From NCBI GenBank assembly GCA_029721515.1, contig CM056562.1, positions 11,863,335-11,927,334 on the forward strand: a stretch of 64,000 nt of DNA, in the 5' to 3' direction. Below are positions 48,900-60,300 of this stretch, piece after piece. Source of the stretch: Synanceia verrucosa. Lineage: Eukaryota; Chordata; Actinopteri; Perciformes; Synanceiidae. The position numbers were made by a program, and so were the translations under genes. The first letter of the stretch is position 1. The number at the start of each line of letters is the position of its first letter. Below the pieces are notes generated by a model, which saw only the letters and a list, made by a program, of their open reading frames with translations, was not told where the DNA came from and did not search any database.

Positions 48900-51800
48900 A
48901 TTTCAGACAGTTAATTGGAGTCAGTGGGACACGTGTAACTGGGGATAAAAGCTGTGTCCTCTATTCGGGTTAGAGTAAGTTTCCAGGAAATGAATGTCTG
49001 TCTCTGTAATGTCCCCAGAAGGTGCCCTGTGCCCTGAATTTGTGTTTGTGTGGGTTTTTGTTGTATTGTTTCTCTTTGACAAAGCAGGTGAAACAGAGGT
49101 GGACATGGGTGGTTCATCCTGGTATCTTAACCTAGCACATTAGAGACAGGACCTGCAGCAGCGAGGCCTTTCCTCCTCTTCTCTTCATACTCAGCAGCAA
49201 TTATGGAAGTGGGACGACCTTTCAGCGATGTAAGGCAGACGGCTTCATTTGTTCCTTCTTTCTTGTGCCAGCAGCCCAGCGGTTACTCAAGATGATCATA
49301 TCCAGGAAGTGGAACAGCAGCCGGTGGTACCATGACTTTAATCTGAATTTGTTCCACTACAGTCAGTACATATTCATGCACTTAGAGAAATTTGACTTAT
49401 TTATAACAACCTGCCAGCTCCTTGGGAAAACACAAAAGACTCTAAATGGTCAAACTGGAATCAGACTGACTGTGAGAAAAATAACTGAAAGAATTAAAAC
49501 CATGGACGAGAGAAAAGATTTTGCATAAAGGCTTGAACTTTAGCTGCCAACCACCATCTCATCTCTGAGTGTCCATGTTCAAAAGTCCCACAGTCACAGA
49601 ACCCCTTTTTATTTCATGTTTCACTGTTTTGGCAGACGGTCTTCAATATGTCAGTGCATTGCACAGTAGGTGACGTTCAGTTTAAACTTTATAAAAACAC
49701 CTTACTAGCTGGTCTGCTTGAGGGCAGCTGAGGCTCTCAGAAACTCTAAAGCAGCTGCTATTGATACTTTTAGAATTGATCACATGTGTAATGTGCATCA
49801 AAGACACAGGTAGTGATTATTGGTGAACATATTGGAGGATTTAGCAGCTAAAGAGCCAGATGTGTTTGCTTAGGAGACGGTGGAAACCAACACAGAGCTA
49901 AAAGAGTGTGAATATTGGACTGATGGATGTGTAAATAAGCAGCTATTTGCCAACAAGTTCACCATATGGACTGTAAAATGTAATGATGTATCAATATTGT
50001 GTTCACAGCTTGTTTCTACTGGAAATGGCTGACAGCGTGTGTTGATGGAACATATTATAGTGCTGGATGACGATAAATACCAAAGTTCCTCTTTGTGTGC
50101 TATGGCTTTGATGGGCAGTAAGTATTTCTAAATCTCTTGAGTGGAAAAACAAACAGGATTCAGAAAATGAGGGGGGTTAAATTGCTGTTGAATTGCATAC
50201 CTGTGTGCAGTTGGTGCTTCCCAAGGAGAGGAGAAATTATAGAGTTGATGGAAAACTAGACAACACCAGGTATTTTCTTCTGGATCTTTTATTGCCAAAT
50301 TTTGCATGTTTTATTTTGTGTGGGTGCTCCAAATAACCTTGTTTGAAAAGACTCGGCTACTAAATGCCTCTAAATATAGACAGAATTGTTCATGCTGCTC
50401 TACTGGGAGGACAAAATATCGCACATTGCAACAGCTTTCTCAATCTCTCTTCTGTCTCGTTTTCCCATTCTCATCTTCACAAATACTCTCTTGCCTTGTG
50501 TCTAGAGAAACAGATACTGCAGTTGGAGTTAAATCTGCTGACTGCACTATCACTCCACGATCAGTGACTGTCTCCACTTCAGCTCCCCCAGAGGCAGCTG
50601 AATTAATGTGACTGAAACTTACACATTTATGGTATTTTAAGGCTCAGTGGCAGAACAGAAGGCAGTGGAGGGATGGAGCAGCGAACTGGCAAGAGGCATT
50701 AGTCTTTTGGATGAGGGCATTTTAATTGGTCTCTGTGTTTTATTATGAAAAAAATTAAACCCTGTGATCATAAAGTCTGTCTTATGATGGTGTGAAGTAC
50801 CAACAAAGAGAACTGGTCACCGTTAAAGCAGAGGAAGAGAAGATGAGAGGAAAGAAGGAAGGAAGAGAGGAAGTCCCTGCAGTGCTTACATGCTGTACAT
50901 GAGCCTGATGTGATCGCCTTATTATGCTTAGAGGGGTACCACAGTGTTGCTTTCCAATAGCACTGAGTGGTTGGAGAGAAGGAACGACACCCAGGAGAAA
51001 CAAAAATGTTAAGAAAAAATAACAGGTAAGGTGATGGCAGTGCAGCCCATCAAAGGGAAATTGGAGTAAGAGATGAACGAGAGTCTCTGGTCTCTTATCA
51101 GCTATATTGCTTTTGCTCTGTTCCCCATAGAGAAGTCCATAGAGATGGATGTTAAACTTAAGACTAATATGAACACTATTGTTTCTGATCAGCTCCTCCC
51201 AACCTTTCCTGCACCGATAGCTTTAGTGCAATAACTCAGAGTTATGGTCTAGCTATCATCTTCCTTACTTACACCAGTTAACCTGTGCCACTCACACCCT
51301 GGCAGTGTTCAAGAAAAACACAAAAGGACATGTTTTATATCAAGACACAACACATTCAACTCTCCATCTTCTCTCTGACTTTTGCAGGGTCCTTATATGA
51401 TAAAAAAGGAATAACACAAGCAACACTATGTAAAGGAATACTTGCAGAGAGTTAGATAAGAAGACCAATACCAGTAAATAAGTTTAAAAAAAATGTTTTC
51501 ATCTTTCAAAGCTGCAGTACACTATTCAGTGGCTCCTATAGACAGCAGCTGGCAATGGAGGAAATTAAAAAGTTGAAGCATTTCATCATCCAGACATTAA
51601 AAACCCTCTTTTTGTTAACCTGCTGCCATAAATTATTAAATGAATTCCTCCAGAGCACCTTTATCTGCCAGTCCAGATGCTGTTGGGGAGAAAATGTTTG
51701 TTGTGTTGTGTGTATAAAAAACTTCCAAGTGGCCATGGTTTTTAATCTGAAGCTTCTCAGTGAGGAGGGGTGGAAGGATATTTTCCCCTTTCACAGTCCC

Positions 51801-53067
51801 TATTCATGATTTAGGTTTGATGTGGGTGTATTTTTACACATAAATCACGCCTGGAGCAGTTTTAAGACCAGCCGATGACCATATCAGTGAGGGCAGTACA
51901 AGATGTACCATTTTATATCATCATCCAAGGATGGTTTCTATTTCATAAAGCACTTGAAGCAGCCCAAAGTGTCTGTCATTCAGAAGGGGTATTTTTGTGC
52001 TTGTAAATACTTTATGAATCTTGCGTATATTGCTCTCTGGTGTAACATTATTAAACACAGTTTAGCAGTGACTATGGAAACTCACCATGTCAACCCTGCC
52101 CGCTCTACACTGCTGCATCCGCCTTATTAAGTGCGCCTGCTGGGCAAACCACTGTAGACTGTGGACACTGCAAGTGTTACAGGAAAGAGGATTCACAGGC
52201 AAAGCAATAAAAGGAAAATGCAGCAGTAGGCATATGCAAAGAGGAGGAGGCAAGGATGAAGATTATTGCTTGAAGAAAGGATTTAATTAGTCAGAAATTT
52301 GTCTTTGGCTTGCTGTTTTCTTTCATTGTTTGTTAATGTCAGTGCATTCATGCTGCGATGATATAAAAGAGGTGTAAATAATAAAACGGATGATGACTGA
52401 ATGAGTGCATTGTCACACCAGCATACTGATAACCACTTGGGAGGTGGTTGCTCACATTTTCAGAGGTGAAAGAGGTAAACTTTCATGTTTTCCCCAGTGT
52501 AAAATATATTTAATCACCTCAGACATGCATTCAATCTACTAAAAGTAAACGATGGTATTTTGTAAAATATGTACAGTATGCACACTGTACACCTTTTAGA
52601 TCTTAACAATGGCATGATCATGGATCATGGATTTAGTTCATGTCCACTCACTGATTACTAGTGATGTCAAATATAGTCCCACTGAATGGAAACCGTTCCT
52701 CATAACAGCTGCTTTTAATGCTGTCTTAATTAGATGTTTTCTATCACCCACACACCATATGCCAAAAAGTCATACTGTAGGCCTATGTGGGTGGATGTTT
52801 GGTTGTTTTAAATATGTAAATTCGGTGTTTGTAGCAGCATTTTTTTACTCTATATTTTGAAAGTAACACAAGGCATTTTAAGTTTCTATGCAGCACAACT
52901 GGGAAGACGTTCTAATATTTCAGCTGAAGATTTCTGTTGAAACAAGCCAACTTTATATGACTCCTTTTGTTCCTATTAGCAATCAACGTGTGTAACAGTA
53001 GGACATGTTGACAAAATATCCAAATCAACACTTATCCCTGTTCCTATTAGAAACTGTTAACACTAAG
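47993..53067. other. intergenic, no gene recognised
   Basis: Contains (TAA)n at 48727-48743 and (TG)25 at 48849-48898. Small open frames lack splice or homology support. Confidence 0.5.
48849..48898. repeat. (TG)25 microsatellite
   Basis: Twenty-five uninterrupted TG units. Confidence 0.98.
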
Positions 53068-53345
53068 ATAATCAGAATCAGAAAAAGATTTATTGACAGG
53101 TATAGTTAACACAATACGAGGAATTTGTTCTGGTGGGTTGGTGCAACATAAATATGCAAAAAAACAAGATAAAGCAGAAGATACAAATATAAAATATATA
53201 AAGTAAGAGTGTAGTAGTGCAAAACAAGTAACAGTGTAACAGTGCAAGAAACAGAGCCACGGAATTTTGTACAAGAATGTTTGGAGTGCGAGATATATAT
53301 TGATATTTACATTGATATTTACATTTATACAGGTTTTTAGTGCAA
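53068..53345 (-). repeat. interspersed repeat resembling the 3' end of a fish LINE
   Basis: Starts AATCAGAATCAGAAAAAGAT then TTTATTGACAGGTATAGTTA and GAGGAATTTGTTCTGGTG, a text common at the ends of fish non-LTR elements. Orientation is inferred; degenerate after about 53200. Confidence 0.55.
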
Positions 53346-53880
53346 CTTTATGGTGTGGATGTGCAGCATGACCAGCAACAGTGCCGGTGATGTGCATTAA
53401 TGAACACAATTAATGAACACATAATAATGGTGGTATTTGTGCTGCCATGTCAGAGTTAAATTGAACTGCTGACAGGCTCATAAAGCATGAAGTAGTCTGC
53501 TGCACTCTGCTGGTGGTAAATGATCAGTACATTAGGACATATACTGTGGGTCAGTCTCTCTTTGTGTGCGAGCATAGGCATCCAATAATCTGATTATGTT
53601 TCAATAAGCAAAAACAATATCTGGTATACTGGTATAGACAGATGATTGTGATATCTTCTTTGACCCGGATCCTGCTGTTGACTACCTCATCTGTTAAATT
53701 ATTTACATATTCAAATATATGACATATACATATGTGCTGCTCTTTTACCTCTAAACTAACAGTGGTTAGTGTGAGTTTATGAGTAATGCACATGTAAATG
53801 AACACGATACAAACTGCATATTGTGCGTTTCTGGCATGTGAAATTAAGTTTAGAGGGAAAATGGAGGAAGAGATGGTTCC
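53346..53880. other. intergenic, nothing recognised
   Basis: AT-rich stretch before the msh6 promoter. Confidence 0.5.
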
Positions 53881-53904
53881 CTGCGCGCCAAAGGAAGTCA
53901 TGTT

Positions 53905-54113
53905 GGCAGCACGTGACCTTCACGTAGCAGTGTACTGTCCTCTCATTGGAGGAGGCTCGTGCCCACTCCCACCGCATCCGCGTGTGTCTTTCCCGCGAAC
54001 AGGCGGGGCACGAGCCGAGAAGCTACTTAGCTGCGTGATGTGCGGGGGCTCAGCTCACCGTCGTTAAGATAATCTCAACAGTACGGTAAAAACAGTGTTT
54101 AGAGTAGCGCACT
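53905..54113 (+). promoter_or_regulatory. msh6: msh6 promoter and 5' UTR
   Basis: In order: CACGTG E-box (53910-53915), an inverted CCAAT box (ATTGG, 53945-53949), TTTCCCGCGAA (53989-53999), which fits the E2F consensus, and a GC box GGCGGGGC (54002-54009). The start codon follows about 100 bp later. No TATA box. This combination suits a cell-cycle (G1/S) regulated replication/repair gene. Binding is inferred from motif match. Confidence 0.65.
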
Positions 54114-54376
54114 ATGTCGAAACAAAGCTCCCTCTTCAGCTTCTTCAGCAAGTCTCCTCCGCCGGTCACCAAGCCGAAGCCCAGTCCCTCTCCCACCGAG
54201 GCGGACCTGCCGTCTTCCGTCAAGAAGTCCAGCTCGTCTCCGAAGGAGCAAGCGAAGCAGACACAGCAACAACAGTCGGCTAAGAGCAGCAAAGTCACGC
54301 AGAAAAGTCACGACAAGTCTTTGAAAGGGGGACTCGAAAAACTGTTCGGCGACAAGGCCCCAGCAGTCAAACCAAG
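54114..54376 (+). CDS. msh6: msh6 exon 1
   Basis: ATG at 54114 (CACTATGTC). Encodes the PIP box MSKQSSLFSFF (Q4, L7, F10, F11) and a Ser/Pro/Lys-rich tail with a QQQQ run. Donor GTGAGT at 54377; leaves two bases of the Arg88 codon. Confidence 0.96.
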
Positions 54377-57300
54377 GTGAGTTAGCCGAGGTGTAGTTAC
54401 TGGAGACTCCTGGGTCTCCTCTCTGGACTCATGCAGCACGTTTTTAAGTTTCCGTTTAACAGGTGAAGCTGGTTGGGTTTTTGGTCATGATTTGTTTTCA
54501 TCTCAAGTCCTGCAGGCTGTGCTTTGGTGATGTTTAATTCAGGGCTAAAGACTCTACTTTAACAAAGCAGGACGCAGAGATAAAATGAGAGACGCATCCT
54601 TGTTTTTAATCCAGGGAAGATGTTGGACTCATGCTGTTTATTATCAATAAACGTCTCACACATGAACAGCCTAGCACACATAGACTGTATAATAAACACC
54701 ACATAGTGTCTAAACTGCAGTAAGAGGACTACATCCTCCTGACTCTCTTACCCATCAGCCCCTAATAGCACGTGCAGGTCAGACTGCAGCTTCACCACCA
54801 GCTGTAAACACATCAACCAAGGACTTGCTCTAGTTTAGACAGTGTGGAAGTCAGAGATAATGCATGACATGATAATCCCCTCCTTTATTCATAACAAAGA
54901 GTAGTAAAAGATGTCAATAATAATAAAAAATGAAGGCCATCAATCACATCAATACTTGTATTAATGCCCATAACATAAAAAACCACAAATACCCAAATAC
55001 TTAATGCATTTGACAACTAGAAAAGCACTCAGCGAGTGCAAACCGCCAACGCGGCAACGGCGAGTTTTTATCTAAGGGTACCCCCGCCGCCAAGGAAGTT
55101 ATGTTTTCACTGGAGTTGTTTGTCTGTTTGTTGGTTTGTCGGTTTACAAAGTAACCCAAAAATTTATGGATGTTTTTTTGATGACATTTTCAGGATTAGC
55201 CAGATGAGGCCTAACTTAAAACTGATTAAATTTTGGTGGTGCAGTTGAATCGGATCCGATCACCACCAAAAAAATAAGTTAGGCCACTTCTGACCAACCC
55301 TAAAAAGTTCAACAGAATATGTCCATAACTTTTTGAGTTATTTTGCAAACCTACAAACAAATAAACAACCAGACAAACCCTGGTGAAAACATAACCTCGT
55401 TGGTGGAGGTAATTAAATGGTGTGTCATATTTAAGAAAACTGTAGCCAGGAAAAAAACTGCATGTTAAATAACTGTGATTTGTGCTTGTATATATTCCCT
55501 ACATACGTATACTTTATTTAGTCATAAATCTGTTTATTCAAGCTATTCAGTGGACATTAGCTTTATGTGGAGATTTGTTCCACTTTGACAGTTGCTAAAT
55601 ACTCACAGTGTCTATGTAGTAATAAGAGACTCTTAGTCATTGTCATGTTCTTTTTATTTATTTATTTTTTCTTCAACAGATGTGTTTTCAGCGCTGGTGC
55701 CCTTGTGTGGGTGAAACTGGAGGGACACCCCTGGTGGCCAGCCATGGTGGTTCCCCAACCTCTGACTGGGCAGCAGATGAGGGGCAGTGGTCGAGCCCAA
55801 CGCATACATGTCCATTTCTTTGATGAACCTGCCACTAGAGGATGGGTCAGCACCAAATACGTCCGAGAGTACCGAGGTTGGCTTCAGTTTGTCCCTTAAT
55901 TAATGCTGATTATTATCTTAAAGCAGTGTCTCCACTGTGCTGTTCCTCACAGTAAGCTATGTGAGTTTTGTTTGCTGTGGTTTAATGGTGGGTTGTCTCT
56001 TGTGTAATGTTCTGTAGGTTCTAACAGCAGTGATGCTAAAACAGGAGGTGTGTTCTTCAGTGGTAAACCTGTGATCCGCCGTGCTATGGAGCTTGCTGAT
56101 CAAGTTATGTTTGACAGTCCTGAAAAAAGATTGAAGATGCCTCTCTGTATGGACCCATCTGATGATGAGGAGGAGGATGATGATGATGATGAAGAAGAAA
56201 TGGAGGTAGCTTTGAATTGACTACTATGTCACTAATATGAACGAAGACGGTCTGTGTTTCTACTATAAATAACATTTGTCATTGTAATGCCTGTTTCTCA
56301 TCACTAGCGATTGTCTTTGTTCGATCTAATGAGCTCATTAATACATTTTTTAATTTCTTTTTGATTATTTTCAGATTGACAAGTCAACAATCACTGATGA
56401 GGAGGTCAGTGATGAGGACAAACAGAAAAATGAGACAGTGAAGCCGTCGAAGGTCAGTCGGCGTTCATCTCGTGCTTCAACAGAGAAGGAAAATAAGGCC
56501 AAGCGTCGCCGCGTAATTGTAGCCTCGGACAGCGATGGATCAGATGATGAATTCAAACCAGAACATGCAGCATCCAGCAGTGAGGATGAGGAGGAAGAAG
56601 CAGTGAAGAGCAGCGAAGAGGAGACTACAGCTGAGTCAGAAGCAGAAAGTCCCATCAAACCTGCAAAGCGCAAACGTCCTGCAGCGAAATCTGCTTCTAC
56701 AAAATCTGAGATTCCTACTACCCCTTCTGTTGCACCAAAGCGTGCTCCAGCAGCAGCTACTGTCAGTGCAAAGTCTCGTCTGTCTGCCTTCTCTGCTCCT
56801 GACAACTTTGAGAGCCAGGCAAACTCATCTGGCACAGGTGGGTCCGCCACAGTTTGGGACCATGAGAAGCTGGAGTGGTGGCAGGATGGCAGGAGGAAAG
56901 ACAGCCGAAGACGGCGACAGACGGATGATGACTACGATCCCACCACCCTGTATGTGCCCGAAGACTTTCTAAACAGAAGCAGTCCTGGGATGCGTCGTTG
57001 GTGGGAGCTCAAATCTCAGATGTTTGACACAGTTATTTTCTATAAGGTGGGGAAGTTCTACGAGCTCTACCACATGGATGCTGTGATCGGGGTCAACGAG
57101 CTGGGACTAACGTTCATGAAGGGGACGTGGGCACACTCAGGCTTCCCAGAGATCGGCTTTGCACGTTTCTCAGATGTTCTGGTCCAGAAAGGCTACAAGG
57201 TTGCTCGTGTGGAGCAGACGGAGACCCCGGAGATGATGGAAGCGCGCTGTAAGAGCATGGCTAAGCCCACCAAGTTTGACCGTGTGGTGCGGAGAGAAGT

Positions 57301-60300
57301 GTGCCGCATTATCACGCGTGGTACCCAAACCTACAGCGTGTTGGACGGTGCTCCTTCTGAGAGTCAGAGCAAGTTCCTGCTGAGTTTAAAGGAAAAGGCT
57401 GAAGAGGAAAGCTCCGGCAGCTGCCGTACCTACGGTGTCTGCTTTGTAGATACTTCTGTGGGTTATTTTCATATCGGTCAGTTCCCCGATGATCGTCACT
57501 GCTCTCGTCTCCGCACTCTGATTGCACACTTTGCGCCTGCAGAAGTGCTCTTTGAAAAGGGAAACCCATCTGTTGAAACGCGGAAAATACTGAAGGCATC
57601 TCTGTCCTCAGCTCTACAGGAAGGACTGAATGCAGGCACCCAGTTCTGGGATGCCCAGAAGACCCTGAAAACCCTCTCAGAAGAAGATTACTTTAAAGAG
57701 GCTGCTAGTAAGAATCAGGGGCAGGCAAACTTTCTTCCTGCTCCTCTAAAAAAGATGACCTCCAAGAGCGATTCCCTGTGCCTCACTCCTAAAGAGGGCT
57801 GTGAGCTGGGCTTGTCGGCACTGGGTGGATGCATTTTCTACCTAAAGAAATGTCTGGTAGACCAAGAGCTGCTGTCATTGGCCAACTTTGAAGAATATGT
57901 CCCCGTCGATGTTGAGCTGGAGAAATTTTCTGGATCTGCCAGTTTCTTTGCAAAGACCCGTCAGCGGATGGTCCTCGATGGAGTGACTCTGGCAAACTTG
58001 GAAATCTTCCAGAATGGGTCAGGTGGAACAGAAGGGACGCTGCTGGAGCGTTTGGACACCTGCTGCACCCCGTTTGGTAAAAGGTTGCTGAAGCAGTGGC
58101 TCTGTGCTCCCCTGTGTAACCCCACATCCATCAAGGACAGACTGGATGCAGTGGAGGAGCTGATGACAGCTCAGGCCCAGGCTACGGAGGTGTCCGATCT
58201 GCTGAAGAAGCTCCCAGATTTGGAGCGTCTTCTGAGTAAAATCCACAGCATTGGATCTCCACTGAAGAGCCAGGATCACCCTGATGGCAGAGCAGTTCTC
58301 TATGAGGAGGTCACCTACAGCAAGCGCAAGATAGCGGACTTCCTCTCAGCACTGGAAGGTTTCAAAACTATGCAGGAGATCATTAAAATCCTCGGCCCGG
58401 TGTCGAACAAATCTCAATCCAAATTGTTCCGTCAAATCGTCAGCCTGAAAGGTGAAGCGGACGGTCTCTTTCCCGACTTCACTGCTGAACTGAGGCGCTG
58501 GGAGACGGCCTTCGACCACCAGAAAGCCCGCACCACTGGCGTCATAACCCCGAAAGCTGGCTTTGACCCAGAGTACGACCAGGCCCTGACTTCAATCAAG
58601 AGCTGTGAACGAGAGCTGCAGGACTACCTGGACAGACAGAAGAAGAGGCTTGGCTGTCAAAGCATGTCCTATTGGGGGACTGGGCGAAACCGCTACCAGA
58701 TGGAGGTGCCTGACAGAGTCTCAGAGAAGAACATTCCTGAGGAGTACGAGGTGAAGTCCACAAAGAAAGGCTGGAAGCGTTATGTGACAAAGAAGACCGA
58801 ACAGCTGTTTTCAGAGCTGCAGGGATTTGAGGAGAAGAGAGACGCTGCCCTGAAAGACTGTATGAGGAGGCTCTTCTACAACTTTGACAAGAACTACAAA
58901 GACTGGAAGACTGGTGTGGAGTGCATGGCAGTGATTGGTAACCACTGTTTTTATTTTTGGTTGTAAGCCCCTTTCTTTTTTAAATTACTGCAGCACAAAG
59001 TGTTGTTTATCTCAAACTTAATGTTTGTGAGGGGAAAGAAAGGGGGGGAACAGTCCTATCTTGGCTTGTGAAAATGCGTTGCTGCAGGTGTCTGCTCTGA
59101 ATTCATTTCCTGCAGATGTTGTGATAGTTTTCATAATGTGTGTTTAAGATGCCAGTGTTGCTCCAGTCTGAGTGCTTGTTAGAAATCCAGCTGTCATTTT
59201 GGAGCTATTCCATTATTCCACTTGGCTAAGTTGACATCATTTAGATTGTTCATCACTGTTATGGAAATTGTTCACTCGTGTTTGTTCCTTGATGGGGAGA
59301 GCTAATTGCTTAGTTTACTACTAATCTCTGGTGCAGTAAGATAATGTGCTTATGTTTTCCTGCCAGTGGACTATCACTCGGCCACAGGTTTGTTTCTGGG
59401 GGTGCAACGATTAGTCAACATTCGTTGCCGGTAATTCGTCGATAATAATATTCGGTGACGTCTCAGCCAGAAACACACATGCGTGACCAATGACCAGCAA
59501 GCAAGAGAAATGGCTACGACCACTGCTGTCATTGCAGCAGCACTGTGAGCCCGGCGTTTGAGTGATGGCGCGTTCAGGTTGTACAGGAATGTTGGAATTT
59601 CCAAGCTCCAAGTTGGAAGTTAAACTATTACTTTTAACAACACATAACTTTTGGTATAAGTAATCAACAAAGTAATTGAGTTACTTTTTGAATTAAGTAA
59701 CTATTAACAGTAACTAGTTAATATTTTTCAGTAACTGTCACAACACTGGAGGCATGTGGGACACTTGAAGGATGCAGTTTCTGTTCACTACAGAATCCAT
59801 CCATCTGTTTTCTACGGCTTATCTTCACAAAGGTTGCGAGGCACTACAGAATACTCACACAAAATGCACTTTTCTGTTTGACAAAGCTCAATAGCTTTTG
59901 GGTTGTTTTGTTGTTTGTTTTTATTGTTGCCATTTTGAATGTCCTTTCTTTACATAAAAATGATACAGTTCATAAATATTTCTGAATGATAGCAGTCAAC
60001 ACAGTTGTTATAGTGTAATCTTTAACATCTTTATTGTCGATAGGTTAGTCGACTATCAAAATAGTTGTTAGTTGCGGTCCTATTTGTTTTCTTTAGTTTT
60101 AAGGGCTGAGTAGCATAATAATCCCATAAAATACTAGGAGAGCAGGTAGCTAATAGTCGTGTTTATAACATTAAAGGATGGCTGGTTCAGTGCTGACTTG
60201 TCCGTTCTTTTCAGATGTGCTGCTGGCCTTGTCACGCTACAGTCAGGGCGGAGACGGGCCGATGGCCAGGCCTCAGCTGGTGCTCCCTGACAATGAAGTG

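Larger units (their letters stand above)
58938..60214 (+). other. msh6: msh6 intron 4
   Basis: Largely filled by transposon debris between 59398 and 60082. The first 450 bp show nothing recognisable. Confidence 0.8.

Noticed and set aside
52062..52290. overlapping short frames on both strands near 52.1 kb
   Set aside because: No family similarity, no splice context; consistent with chance.
56371..56850. 159-codon minus-strand frame over msh6 exon 4
   Set aside because: Antisense of the Ser/Glu-rich MSH6 linker; Ser-rich shadow without independent support.
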